Positions 13,194 through 27,215 are shown, counted from the stretch's first letter. The stretch: DNA of 64,000 nucleotides from Aulostomus chinensis (GCA_037954235.1 JBBMOA010000004.1:16487101-16551100); one strand, 5' to 3'. Notes: a model not told the origin generated them from the letters alone. Translations and numbers: made by a program.

Positions 13194-15639
13194 TTCCACA
13201 GAGGCATCAAACTTGGCATTCAAACACAGCAACCTGCTTTGACACATTTGCTTATCGAAGTCCAAGAAACACTCCATCAAAGGCAAACCTGTCTGCGAAT
13301 TTGTCACTCATAACAAACGATGGGCCCCATGTTGCTGCGAGCCCAGAGAGAAATAGAAGAGGAGGGGTGAGGAATCAGAGGAAGAGTTCAACTAATTGCC
13401 CGATGATGGAATTTTAGTGTTTCCTTAATTATAAAGCAGTTTCTAAGTGTTATTGATCTTGAGGGGGGGTGGGGGTCTTCGAGTCATGTGGTATTAGGGA
13501 GCCCGACGGCTCTGCGGCCATGCATTATTCAGTCTTTCTGACAGGACGCCTTGTCAATTCCAGGGCTTGTCAATTCCTCTTAGTTGGCCTGGGAGTAGCA
13601 GATACACTCCATCCAGTCCTCCGGACCTCTGCTTCATTAAACGCATCTTTATATGCATTCGTCACATGAAAGCACTAACATTTACCCACTTTAGCGGTGT
13701 ATGGGCACTCCCCAAAAAGCTCATTCCCTCCGGAGGTTGCAGATCATTGTTCGGTTCCCTGACCAATTTCCCTCTCCACAGAGGGGGTTAATCTATAATG
13801 AACCGACTGATGCTCTTGTCTCCTTCTATTCCCAACAAGTCCATTATGGATGTCAACCTTTCTCAACAAATTGCAGACAACATTTGAGAATGGAGAAGTT
13901 ATTAGAAAGCAACGAGGAGACAAGATGAGTTCAACAAAGTTGTGGAACTGAAGAGCAAAAAGGAAAATAGAATTCCGGAAATTATAGATTTTCTTTTAGG
14001 TTAATAAAGGTTCCCATTTGTGAAGCACCTACATGGGTCAAAGGTTCTATTTCTTGGCCTGCCATGATGTTGGAGCAGGGAGTTAGTTTATCTCGGCTAA
14101 TAACATTAGCTGTCTTATTACATTAAGGTCTCATTTGGAACCAAATTCCTGATCAATACTGCAGCATCTCTTTGCAAAATATAGCCCCCTAATGTACATA
14201 ATACAGAATATTAAAGTCCAAAAGTCAAAAGTTCTTCTATTATATAGCTTTTTATGTTAAAACAGGAACCATATTGTTGTATAATGTTGCACTTGGACTG
14301 TTTGCTTTGCAATGCAACACAAGTGCACTTGACACATCGACAATTCTCAGATTGCAGCACTCCACAGAGAATAATCACATGCACAAGTGCTAATAAATTC
14401 AGACTTTAGGCACAAAAAGCAATTTACAGATTAAGATTCTATTGTGGTCTGAGTGAAGACTGGGATGGGATGTTCTCTGTTTTGCCGCTTTGTTGACGGC
14501 AGCATGAAAGAAGTGATATTAGAATACATTTAAAAAGGCAGCTATAAATCTGTACTGCAATAAAAAAAAATGTGAAAGACAATGATGAAGACCATGCCCT
14601 CGTCACAAATAATCCAAGCAGGGCAACAATCAGGGACTTAATTGATGCGAAAATTGATAATAATAATAATAAAAGAAAAAGCTTGTCAATATAAATTTGC
14701 AAGACAATACCAGAGAGCTAATCATTCCAAGGTAATACTGTAGAATTGGTGTTGCTATAAAATATTCCCCAGAGAGTGCACAACCCAGAGAAGTCCTCAA
14801 CAGAAGCGCATCTCATTCGTACATCCATTCATCATCATGGCTTCTGGTAAAAGGGGGGCTTACTCTCATATAATGTATCTTTGTTTTCACTGACTGCAAT
14901 TATCAAGGAGATCAATGGGTGTTATCAATACCTTACAGCAATTAACATTTAATATCCTTCCACAGCCACTTACTCCATTAATGGCTGATTGATTATGCGA
15001 GGCCTGGGAGCCCCACAGCTGGGAATGGCACAGATCCATTCTGTCTGTCTGTCAAAGTGAAAGCGGGCCGCTCCACTGCAGAACCTCTGACTCCAGCTAA
15101 TACCTTATCAATGTGGGGTTACTTCGACCAGCGAGAGAAAGATCCACGACTCACACTCTCTCTCTCTTCCTGTCTCTTCCTAGTTGACTTTTACAGTGTG
15201 TTTTGCTTGCATTTCACTCATATCTGCCACCCCAACACCCTCCCTTCCACCCAAGTAGTTCCTAATCAAATCAGCGGTGACGTACTCTCAAAGCAGGAAG
15301 GCACTGCTTTCCATTTCAATCAAATTCAGGCCTTTCAGAGGAGCCATAATGCAATCGTTCTGTACCAAATTCAAGCTCAATTTAAGCCCTATAGACGGCA
15401 GATGACTGATAAACTCTCCACTCCAATGCACATCACTCTCCTTGTGGCTCTACTTTGCTGCGCCGCATCGTCATAAATAAGAACTGGCTTTGTGCTATCT
15501 GTTTGGGAATAGTACAGGCCAACTTCAAATTAGTAGTAGAGGTGTGTGGGAAGGGGGCCAAGGTGAGGACTTGGCAGGTAAGACTTACCTTAAGAAATGC
15601 TAGTGGGAGACATGACATGTCCCAGAATCAGCCTCTCCA
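13192..15639. other. Intergenic, possible conserved non-coding blocks
   Basis: About 13300-13760 and 14780-15560 are low in simple repeats and contain many TAAT-type words and the direct repeat CTTGTCAATTCC (13550-13561 and 13566-13577). A 139-codon frame at 15057-15476 has no recognisable domain and is not called a gene. Confidence 0.45.
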
Positions 15640-16060
15640 TTATCGAGTGGAGGTGGAATGGGGGGGTTTGAAGTGCAGCAGAGGGAGGATGATGGGGTGG
15701 GGGTAGATTGGGAAGGTTTCGCTTAATAAACACTTTGTTTTCTGCTGACGATTAGAGGGGCAGAGCGAGGAATACATCGGCAGATCGATAAACTGATTTG
15801 TTCCAGGCTCTCCATGTTCATCAGACCCCCACCTCTCCCCAGGGCAGAGGATAGAGGGACTGAAAGAAAAAAGGGAAGGAGGGATGAAGAAGAGGAGGGG
15901 TGATTGGAAAGAGGAAATCAAGGGAGCAAACAGTTGGAAAAACAGCAGGGGAGATGAGGAGGGAGGCCCGATGATGGGAGGGTTAGAGAGAGAAAAGGAG
16001 ACAAGAAGAGGAAGAGAGGCTTGGGATAAGCTGAGGGTCAAGTAAGAAGGTAAACAACAG
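15640..16060. repeat. Purine-rich strand-asymmetric tract
   Basis: The plus strand is strongly enriched in G and A over about 400 bp, with G-runs (GGGGGGG at about 15660, GGGGTGGGGG at about 15694) and many GAGG/GGAA words. The minus strand is correspondingly pyrimidine-rich, which gives a 151-codon low-complexity frame that is not a gene. G-quadruplex or triplex structure is possible at the G-runs. Confidence 0.7.
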
Positions 16061-19000
16061 CCAAAAAGATAGGAGGGATGCACAGTAGACGACATACAAA
16101 AGAGAAAATCTCTTCAATCTCAGCTGGATCACTGGCTAAAAAAGCAGCCCAAACAGGTTCCTCTACTCTCCGGCTTGATCTATAGATAGACAAATACATA
16201 CGCATCACTGTACTTTCCACACATCATTTCTCCTGACCAGCAACGTAAGTTTCTCTAACTATCTTCCTTCCTTGCCTCTCTCGGCTTATCTCACTCTCAG
16301 GGCAACTTTATTCAAGAAGCGGTGATGAAAGTGGTTTTATAATGGCATAGCAATTTTGTGCCTTCTCCACAAAAGCAAAATAGGCTCTCGGTGCATAATA
16401 GCAACAAGCAATTGTGTCGGCAAAGATTTTCATTGCCATTACAGCATTGTTCAGTATTGTAGGATTTGATGTCAGTCAAAAAAAAAACAAAAACCCACAC
16501 ACACAAAAAAACTAAAAAATACAGCACTGCAAGTCATTCCGCCTGTGCCTTTAAAGTTCTCTTAGAAAGGTGTATTATAGCTTTGGAGGATCCACTTACA
16601 CCAATAATTATACAGTTCATCTTTTTTTTTGTCCGGCCCACATCTTTCGCCAATTAGCAACAAAATTACACCCAGGGAAAGATCGTTTGAAAGGTCATGA
16701 ACTGCAACGAGTGTATGGCTGTACAATTACAATTCATTCCAAAAGCGAGCATAATGACTCCTGTTTTTGCAAGTGCAAGATGTGAAGAAATACTGATCTG
16801 ATCCTTATGAGGTGTCCAGAGCGATGGAGCTCCACTTCACCTTTAGCTCATTAAACTGTATACTCCTCTAGTTGACCTATACACACCAACAAGAAAGTCC
16901 TTATGGCCAGAGATATAATAAATATAAAATGAAATCAGCTTGACTGGCTTGCAAATATCTGGTCGATGTTCAGCTTATCTCATTATTTCCCTGCTTTCTT
17001 GACACCATATAATACAGTGCACAATCTAACATACTGCGCAGGTAAGATACTTTCCATCACTCCTTCCCTGAAGCTTTTCTCCACAAGGATAGCAGGGAAC
17101 AATGAATATGATAATGATAAAAATACACAAAAGGCAAATCTGCCCAAATAAATGAGAAACACAGCCAGGGGTGAGCAGATAAGAGGTACCACATAAATGG
17201 AAAGTGTAAAGGTATAAATGTTCCACTGACTCCAGGTATGAATGTGTATTATGCACATGCTCTGCTGGTGCATTGCTTTGGGCTTTCATTTTTCCACATG
17301 GAAAATAGCCATGGATGCTGTGTTTTAACCAATCAAATTTGCCCCTGGGCAGGTCATTTTTGATGCAGCAGAGCACAGTAATCTCCACAGATCCTTTTGT
17401 GTGACCGCTGGGGCTTCTAGGTCACATATGAGGGAAGTGGTATGAGAGGGGGGGAAAAAAAGAAAATTCACCAGGCAACTGGAGTCTTAGCCCCTGGCTA
17501 CAAATATGCAGTAAACCCTGGAAAACTACAGTTTCTGTTCGAGTTAATCTTCGCAGAGTTTACCTGATTGTATCACATACAGACTTTTTTATGTGTTATA
17601 TGTCATGTCAAGGCAACTTTTTTTCTTCTCGGTTCAAAATTATTTTGTGCTGTGCCGTCTTTCAAATATGACTGAATGGCAAGCAAAAAAATGTTTTTCC
17701 ACATAGGGGGCAGTTTGAGCGTACTCTCGTCCTATGCAAAGTTCCTGTTGTAGTCAGAGGTGTGGATGAAGCTAAAATAGAAAGGTGGAGTCACAGTCAG
17801 AATGCCACAGATTCAAATCAGCAGAAGAGATGCGTCACATTGTTACTGTTTTACTACATTATCTCAGGCTCAGATCTTCAATAACAGGAGGTAAAGAAAA
17901 AAAAAAGTCAGTCTCCATAATTGGACATGATAATTTATTTTTTAATGCAAAAAGCAATTAATATTTTTGCCAACATCATTCTCGGTGCATTCCTGTGAAT
18001 CTATGTTTGAGCAACTTTTTTTTTTTTTTTTCCAAACATCTGATACAAGCTCAGATTTTGCTGGTTATTGTGCGTCTGTGTGTGCTCCTGCTGTTCATTC
18101 TCTGACTGCTGCTCCCCAAATTCAATATGAGCATTGACCTGCATGTTAAGTCCCATCAATCTGCATGTTCAGCCTCCTTCGCTGACTTCCTTTAAACAAA
18201 TGTTGAAACATTTACCAGAAACAAAAGCATGTTTGTAAAATTCTCTGATATTAAATCCATTTTAGAGTTGTATTTTATGCTGTGAGGCAACACATTCATA
18301 TTATCCCAAAGGACTAATCGGCAATAATTTATCAGCAGGGATTTAACAGAATTGTTAATCAATAATATTGACTCAATGATTATACAGATTACTGATCTGT
18401 GAGCGATCAACAAGTCTATAACCCAAAGACATAAAAAAGCACATTTACATGACATGTGGTTCATCTCTTAACAAATTAAGACCTGACTGTAATTCCTTGA
18501 ATATCAGCACTTGATAAATGCCATTACAATTTCCTTTTTGAAAAATAGTAAGCCACATTATAATCAACAACTCTACAACTCTGCATAGTTTGCTAATTAG
18601 TCCAGGGCAAATCTGGTTACTGATTTAGTGCGACTCCCCACACTAAATAAGCTGATTCACTGGTTTTAGTTTAATTGAGTTTAACAGTGAAATTGTCTTA
18701 ATGACTTGGCAATGCCTCACTTGGCAGATGTGTAAGGACTTTAAACATGTGATTCAACTTAATTTAGCTGTAAACATGTGGAGTTGGAGTCAGCCAACAG
18801 CCGGTTCAAGTACATTTAGCTTTCAAGGTTTTTGCTGCCATTTTGGGGTTTATAGTCTTATAATCAAACAATTTCTTGGATCGCCAATTTGCGCGGCTGT
18901 ACAATAATCACACAGTTATTAACAAATCCAGACAAATCTTTTACCAATAAATAGACCGTAATGCTTTAAGGTTTCTGAGGAGTACTGATTTTTGTTTAAG

Positions 19001-21289
19001 GGGAATAATAGCCACTGGCTTCAAACATAGTCACAATACATGACATAGTAATGCATTAAGCTTAGCGTGGCTTTATTTGAACAGATCATAATGTCTAGTG
19101 GTGCAGCGGTTCAAAAAAATCTATAGTAAGAACCATCATATCTAACACAATCTTCATGTCTAACAAAGGGGGAAAGGGAGCTTAATCTTGTCAAACACAG
19201 CACAAAGCAATCACAGGGGCTGATCTTCGATGAGCGAGATGGATTATAATCAAATAGAGACTCAGTGTCTGGCTATCATCCCGTGGAATTATCTGTGGCG
19301 CATCCACAAGCCACAGCAACGTAATGAAAGAACAATATGACAAAAATGAGGAGGTTTGGGGAGGATGAATGTTTTACTTTACTGGCTAAGTTTCTTCAAT
19401 TGGCACAAACTATTGTAAATATTAAGTCTATAATGAGATGTGACATATATAGCGAATACTTAAGATCATAATGTGATACAGCCAGACTAAAGTGTAGTGC
19501 AGCAATGTGCAATGACAGTAGTTTGATAAAAGTATAAACGGAGAAAGAGACATTGATCCAGGTCAGATGATGACTATTTAAACTAAGAACGTGGAGCGGG
19601 TCACTTCAGTGCAAACGTATTTACTGTAACTCTGCAGCTCTTCACCATGCAGGCTGCAGTGGGCAAACTGGGAAAATTACAGGCATCCCAGTGCATTCCA
19701 TACTTGAACAGTGTAAGCGAGCCACTATCCAGACCGGCAGACTTACAGAAGAAATTCATTTCAGCCGCAGTCTCATCAGCTCATCACCATGAGTGCTGAA
19801 TTAATGACGTTATCAGCTCATCATGCTGAAACTATGACTTGACATTCTGGTTGACTTTGACACAATGTGACATTTTCTCCTATTCCCCGGAATTTTAATG
19901 AGGCTGATTCCCCTGTGTGTAACGTCATGCTCTCGGTGCACACCGATAAGAACAAAACATTCACACCTGCTGAGTACAACACAAATATCCCACAATACAA
20001 CCCCTTCTTTATAGGAAATATAATGGTCAGTTTTTATTGAATCTGTTTGTGGGAGACATGATCTGTTAATGGTCATTTTGAAGGTTGCAGTTTGTAGTGC
20101 CGTTCATCTGTACCGGCTTTAAATGGAATCTGTTCTTAGTTGAGGTGGATATTGTACAAGCGAAAAAGGGTTTCCCTGTCGATGTGATAGTTCTCCGTCA
20201 GCCTGAGGAGATGTATGCTTAAGGGTAACTGCTTTGGACTTAAACTCTGACACTGTTTGCTTTTGTCCTCTTTGACTTATTCTGGTAATCCCTTCTTAGT
20301 TACACATTTTACCCGATAGTCAGCATCGAGCTGGGCTTACTTTAAATATTGACAGGCTAGACTTGTGTTTAGGTCTGTGTCGATCAGATCAATGACTCTA
20401 ATTAAAGACTTACTTTAAAGGAGAATACAGCTCCGACCTCTGTCATATCATCTTAAAAGTGCTTATCAAAAAAATGTATGACATATTTTTGAATCATCCC
20501 AATCACAATGTGTTATAACGGTTTGCTTACCTGGCTGGCCGGTATAATGTTTGATACATTCAAGAGGAGGAACATATGACGAGGTAGACTGAAGAGGAAA
20601 CTGGTGAACTTGCAGCAGCGACTCTCGTGTATATACATGATTCTTGCCATTTCTCCATAATATCCGAGAAACTGTTTGACGCACAAAAAAATAAGCAGAC
20701 TGTCTACTAAGAGAGTCTTTAGACAAACACTGGAAGGACCTGCGGAGAACCTCAGCAGTGGATCAATCCTTATGGTTATCAAGCAGACCGTTTGATTGAA
20801 TTCCACCCTTTGATAAGGTGTGTTGCACTACTTATGGTTGGCTGTAGAAGCCATTCATTACCCACCTTTCAATAACTGATGCAGATTGTTGATAGTTATC
20901 TTGTTAGAGGAAAAATTTATTCAATGAGCACAATACAGTTTTAATGGATGGTTAGATAAAGCCGAGCTTCTAGCTTGTTAGCTAGCAGCTCCCTAATTAA
21001 CATCAATACATCCATCTGATTGTCCGTGGTGTGCTGGCAGAGGAGGGATGGAGTGATTTCCATACGCAGTTCAGCCCATCTGGGTTGATGGTGTGTTTAC
21101 ACTTTGTTTAGAATATTTGGGAGAGAAATGTATTAAACCCTCAAAAATATTTAATTTTATAATATCTCCAAAACTTCGAGCACAAACGGTAAAGTGTTTT
21201 TGAGATGTTGCCTTAAATCAAGAGATTAAACAAAGTGCAGATTTAGCTCAGTCTGTCTTCTGCCTCTAGCCCTTATTGTTAGTGATACT
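16061..21289. other. Intergenic, nothing recognised
   Basis: AT-rich sequence with A- and T-runs (for example T17 at about 18016-18032). Open frames of up to 120 codons are AT-driven. No gene or named repeat was recognised. Confidence 0.55.
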
Positions 21290-21910
21290 ACACCCCAAAA
21301 AAATGACATATTTGGACTCTTAAGTACTCACAGACATCTTTTCGTTACAGCATTACTACTTTGTGACTCCAAAATACAGAGAGCCAGCCACACATTTTTA
21401 GTTTGATTGTGATTGACAGTGAAAGCCCAGTTTACACCAAAGATTTGCTATGAAACTAGTTGAAACTTGCAACTACATGCAAGCTGCCGCTCTGAGACCT
21501 GCTAGTCTACACAGCTGCAATTAGATGAGACGTCACATAATTTATTGCTGTTGATAAACTGAGTTGCAGGCAGCTTGAACCAGCTCAAGACAAGCTGAGA
21601 CACAATTGTTTTGTGTCATTCTGGATCTTTGATCTAAAGTGGCTTTAAGAACAGCGACAGCAACAAGTTTGGTACTCTTTCATGAGTTTGTGAACTGACA
21701 TTTCCGGGCAGTTCTGCTGTTGTTTTGTTGTTGGCATTTCTTGCTGTTGTTAGCCGTAAGTCGCCATTAGCTTCAAGCTAAATATATATGACTGGCTCTT
21801 TCCGCTCTCTAGAGTCACAAAGAAGTAATGCAGCAGAGAAAAAAAAACATCTTTGTAGCTCAAGAGACAAGTTTGTGAATAAAAAACATTTTTCAAGAGA
21901 AATATTACTT
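21290..21910. mobile_element. Foldback (long inverted-repeat) non-autonomous element
   Basis: The left arm, about 21290-21397, contains GCATTACTACTTTGTGACTC (21350-21369). The right arm, about 21786-21910, contains its reverse complement with one mismatch (21812-21831). The arms also share GAGAGCCAGCC / GGCTCTTTC and ACAGACATCT / AACATCTTTG blocks. Inside is a second, looser inverted pair (ACACCAAAGAT at about 21434 and ATCTTTGATCT at about 21627), suggesting a nested or composite foldback. No transposase is present. The family is not named. Confidence 0.65.
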
Positions 21911-22795
21911 TAATATCCTTTTAGGCCACAACCTCTCTGTGTTAGACACCATTCTACACCATTCGCCCCGTACCAGACAACCTCAAATGACCCATTTTGT
22001 GAAAATACTTTAACACAGAGCAACTTAATGGACAATTACTTCCTTGAGAAGTGAAAGAAAAGTTAACATACCGGCATTCATCACCGCAAAATGTTGCTGG
22101 ATGTTAAAATGGTCAAGTTCACTGTAACAACCTGATAACTGGATGTCTTTGTTAGCTTGCAAATAAAAAAGTTGTTGGAAGTTTACACTGGAAATATATT
22201 TATATGTTGCATTATGTTTGCATTTCTAAAGAACATACTTTAAATCAATGAATCATTTCCAAGTATATTACCCTGCTCTACAGACTAGCCAGCAAGGAAC
22301 ACAAGACTCATACTAGCAAAAGACATTAGATATTTTCCTCAGTTTAATGTAGGGTGGGTAAAGCTCCCCAGGTGCACATATTGGATATGCCCCCCCTTGT
22401 GTGCTGCACAATCATGCACGAGCTATACACAAATCTTAACCCGTATACACTAAAACCCTCTTTCTCTCTTCAATGCACACACCTAGAAGTAAATAGGAGA
22501 TGGAGGACATGTTTGTGAAATTGGCTTTGAGCTTTGAGCCCCTCAATAAGTTATGGGTCGAGTCAAGGAATTTGGGTTTGTGGCAGCAGCGGCGCAGGAA
22601 AAAAAAGATAAACATGTGCGGCGCTTTCCTTTTTAAGGTTCATTACTCTGCCGATCCTGGGTGAGCCAGAGTTGAGAAGAGGAGTTAATTCCTACCGAGT
22701 GAGAAAAAACACATTAACTGAGACCTATCCATCTTCTCAGAGCTGACACCTCCATTTAAATCTCTTATTTCAAAGGATGTAGAGGGTGGAACAAC

Positions 22796-22798
<3 letters not shown>

Positions 22799-22850
<52 letters not shown>
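22799..22850. repeat. (AT)n microsatellite
   Basis: About 26 uninterrupted AT units; perfectly self-complementary. Confidence 0.95.
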
Positions 22851-22854
<4 letters not shown>

Positions 22855-24059
22855 TTAAAAGCCTGTAGCTATGTGTGCAAATAGAGGGTGTGATGCCTTT
22901 TGCAGAGAAAATATTTTATTATGATACCTTCAATAAAAAAAGGCCATTATTTTCTGGTCTTCTAAAAAATTAAGTAGCGTATTCCAAGGATTAATTTTAC
23001 ACATCGGGAACTGAATTCATAATGCTAATGTAAGTTGCAGTGTTTTCATTTATCCCATGGAGGAACACTGCTCTATGGGAGCCGGTGTTTATTAATCTGT
23101 CCGTGGCTCAACATGGACCACATTAATATAACACTTGACATGTCATCAACAAGAAGGTTATAATACCTTTAGGGGGAGAATTAAATGTGGAGATGAAAAA
23201 TAATGTTAATTGTTGGGAACATGAGATCAATCTTCGATGGAATTTTATTTTTTTCCAAAGGAGAAAGTTTAGATCTTTCATCCAACTTCTCTCCCATTAA
23301 TCAAACTAAATCCCCCACTACCTCGCTATCATATATGCTAAGTGGTCTTGTCATTGGGTTCCTGGTTGCACAGTGTAATGAGTCGCCTTAGAGAGGGATC
23401 TGCTAGCTTTAATCGAATCAGCCCCGGGTGTCACCAGCTCCCCGATGAGACCAGCTTTGTGCCAGGGCTGCCAATATTATGCCCCATTAAGAAACAATAC
23501 CCAGCACACTAAAACACGCACTCACACACACATACACACACGCTGATTAGCACTAATCAGAGAAATAATTAAGAGTGCTGGGGAGTCTCGCATCTGCATC
23601 ATAGGAATATTATAACAATGGAGGGAAAGAGATTGATGTTATTAGACATACAATATGTCACATGAAACAAGCCTGACTATAACACCATCCATGGTGGTTT
23701 GGTGGAAAATAATTAACATTATGGTGAAAAAATATTAAAAATGTATAACCACTTTGGGATTGTGTTACTGATAGACTGTAGAGGTAGGTAAGGGATTAAA
23801 AGCAATATACAATTATCGGGCAAGGCAAGCCACAAAACAAGCAGGGGGAGGAAAAAAACTAAACCTCCAATGAACCCACCTGCAAATTCCGACTCTTCTA
23901 TACTTTTCAGTTTTTACTGAACAGACGCTGAGAAGCAAAAATAACAAAACCTGCAGGAGCCCTATTGTCATTCCAACCTCGGAACTTGGTTACAATAAAT
24001 GATGAAAACTGTATTCAAGTTGCAGAAGTGCAACTAGTGCAAGGTATAGTGTAATATAC

Positions 24060-24315
24060 CTAGGTCAGTGTCCTTGGAAATATTGTCCTATAACAGTTTA
24101 CTGTTCATGGCTCTCATTGCCTGCGGAAGGAAACTTCCTCCGAGTGATTTGTGGTTGTGCGGGTGCTTACCTGATCACAGCCACAGAAGAAGTCCATTAC
24201 TGAGGTGGTGGGGGTCTTTTACTATCCACATGTTTATGCACCTCCACTTGTGCAAGCTCTGTAGGGACAGGAGTGTGGTACCATCAGACCATCACACAGT
24301 CCTCTCGGCCCTGTG
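24060..24315 (+). repeat. Possible old repeat fragment
   Basis: AACAGTTTACTGTTCATGGC, TCTCATTGCCTGCGGAAGGA, AACTTCCTCCGAG and then GTGGTGGGGGTCTTTTACTA recall a dispersed sequence I have met in fish genomes (the 'GCGGGAAGAAACTGTTC' type). The match is by memory and weak. The 82-codon frame matches no protein I know. Confidence 0.3.
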
Positions 24316-27069
24316 AAGGAACAAATGTGCAAAGATTACACATTTGGTAAAAACTGACTAAAGACTGAAAATGGGCTTTGTGTCATCTGTACTGTCTTGA
24401 TTCAATTGTATACCACTTCAGACAAAAAAAAAAGGTCAAATATGCTCTGACTGCAAACTGCAGGGATACACCATGTCAAACTGCAGTATATAAGGTTGCT
24501 GCGTTCCATTTTTCCTGGCTTTGACTGCAGACACTGTGGTCCATTTTGATAATCTTATCTCTATCATAACCCTCCCTTCCACAGGCGCGAATCACAATAT
24601 TTTTTTTAGAAAATTCTGTAAAAACTCTCAAACACTTCTGCTCCACCAGAAAAACAACAAAAATGTTGGATGAACACATTTAAATTGTAGAGACTGGACT
24701 TTGCCTTTTCATTGTGTAATAATTGTCCACGGCTATCGAAAGGCAGAATGCAGATCACGTTTTTGGATCATGGGTTCCGTCTAAGAAGAGGCTACGTTAA
24801 TTTCTTACCACCAACCCAACTCCTACTTGGCAGGACAGGTAAAAACTATAAAATTCATTCTTCTGCTGAGGTGTTCTCGTAGCAGGCAGCAAAGCTCCCC
24901 ATCAGGATGTTCTGCACCACAGCAGAGTAGAAATACAGCAGGACTTCCTGTAACACAGTCAATCTCCTTGACTGTCTGAGGTGATACAGCTGCGGTCTTG
25001 CCTTTGCTGTCATATGAGCAACATGTAGCACTGTGATATGCATATTGCGGGTGCTTGAAGCTGGAGTCCATTTTCAGTCTCAGAGTCAGCTAATTAGGCG
25101 TACTTGGAATGTGTAGATATTATTTGATGCACCATATCTGCATATTTGTATATGCCGATATGTGTTTCACAGTTGCTGTTTTTGCCTGTGTAACCAATCC
25201 ATCCAAACTGGAACTCGGTAATCATTTTACCGAATCCTGTGAGTCTTCATGAGTCTGCAGTCTAATCTGAATCCCAATGGCTTTTGGTTGCTGTTGCTAA
25301 CTTACTATGCTAAGCTTTCATGCCTCGATTCGATTTTGTGCACTGTGACATTTTATTGTTTCACTGATGAGCGAGGAGGTGTGCATGAGTAATGATGTGA
25401 GGATGAGCGTGCTGCATTTGGCAGATATCCCTGGCAGTTGCAGGCAAATGACCATGTCTATTTTTAGTGTATCATTTCCCTCAAGTATTTTAACACATCT
25501 CTCAGAGCTCATAAGTCTGAGTTGAGGCTTCACTGGCAGTGATGTCACTAATTATGACTTGGCAATCTATTCCTATAATATATTAAACGAATGCTAATGT
25601 AATCCCCATTTATTAACTGAAAATATAACTAGCACAACATACTATCAGGAAGCAAGAAACACATTTTTTCTTTTCTGCTGAGTAAGATATGAACACCTAT
25701 GCTACATTGATTATTACAGAGCTACTGTATGTGGCCCAGCTCAAATTTTACACACACCTGTGCACACACACTCTCGCTGGACCTAACCTTCAGGAGAATA
25801 AGACTTACCTTAACAAAGTGGAAAATAATTTCCAATACATATTAATGAAGCAGACTTTAATCGATGCCCTTGGAACTTTATGCGAGGGTGTGCCAATGCA
25901 ATGCAATGCTGCAGCAGCAGCATAGTGTATGTGTGACTGTTTTTGGAGGGGTGGGGGCAGGGGATGCTTGCTTGCTTGCTAGCTTGGCTAAAAAAATAAG
26001 AGCCCTCATCTATCATTCTGGGCTCTGAGTGTGATGGGGCCTCACAGGTCCATGTGAGGGACCCTGACTACGAAAAAGCCAATCAAGTCTGGATAAAAGG
26101 ACTATCAGAGTTTTATGAGCTTTACTATTGTATGTGTAAGCAATAAGAAACCGGATAAATGACACGAAACACTGACACTGAGATTCCATGACTGATGTTT
26201 GATGATGTGCAATCGGTCACATATGCACACATTTACATGAACTATGTGTTTACACCTTCACATGTACACACAAATACAGACTGTGAAATCCTGTTTCTGC
26301 AGAAAATCCGCCAGCCCAGCTTGTTCGTCAAGGGCCAAGAGTGTGTACTGAGCAGTGAGGGAATTACAGCCCCTGCAGCACTCGTAGATGACACAGCCAC
26401 TTGCAGTTTGACCAATAGGCCATTTGCACTCGATGAATCACGTATTTAAACACATTAATAACTAAGGCCACTGGCTACTGCAGAGAGAACAAGTAGACAG
26501 GCGATCATGAATGTGGGCACACCTGTAATTTAAAGTGGGCCTCTAGCCACACAAAAGCAAAAATGTAACGCTGTGTGCAACTCAGAATCCACCTAGATTC
26601 CTCAGTGCAGGACAATGTTGAGTATTTTTAAGAAAAGAAAGACGATGAGAACTGTAAACACGCGCAGCTCCGGTAACGATAGGCTATAAGTAAATGCAGC
26701 ACAGTCAAGGTTGTTGTTATTCCAGTGCTGTGTTGCCACGGCATGATCATGCTGGTACCCAGGGGCAATTTGTTATGGACATCAGAGGAGCGGCAAAGGT
26801 CATGAGCAAGACAAAGTGTCCAGCCAGCCTATCATAGGCACTGCTGATTCAGCTATTTGAAAATGCGTCACCTGCCAATGTTTCAAAAAAAGAAAGGGAC
26901 ACAAAAAAAAAAAACAGAAAATGCAGGGAGAGAGTGATGACAGAGGCGAGGCAAAGTCACACAAAGTCATGGTGCATGCGTTACAACAACTAGCGTTCAA
27001 GTGCTCATGGGTCATTATTGGTTGATTTGTCAATAACCATGAACTTTTTATTGAGAAATCTAACTTTTT

Positions 27070-27215
27070 ACCTCCACAATGTGGATGTTTTCAGTGGCGT
27101 TCGTCTGCCTGTGAGCAGGATTACATGAAAATTATTTGGCATAGTTTCCCCAAACTTGGTAGAAGGAACACCAATTTTTTTGGAGCAGATCCTTTTAACA
27201 TAGTAAGCTGCTGCA
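27070..27215 (+). repeat. Dispersed repeat fragment
   Basis: GTTCGTCTGCCTGTGAGCAG, GATTACATGAAAATTATTTG and then CCAAACTTGGTAGAAGGA, followed by TTGGAGCAGATCC, matches the general layout of a repeat common in teleost intergenic DNA. It is diverged. No coding potential. Confidence 0.5.

Larger units (their letters stand above)
21911..27069. other. Intergenic, possible conserved non-coding block at about 22980-23660
   Basis: Apart from the (AT)n and the repeat fragment at 24060-24315, the most structured part is 22980-23660. It is dense in homeodomain-like TAAT/ATTA words and includes the palindrome CTGATTAG-CA-CTAATCAG (23543-23560). Short CTTG repeats lie at about 25966-25985. No gene was seen. 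Confidence 0.45.

Noticed and set aside
15640..16095. 151-codon Ser/Pro/Leu-rich frame on the minus strand
   Set aside because: Product of the purine-rich tract; low complexity.
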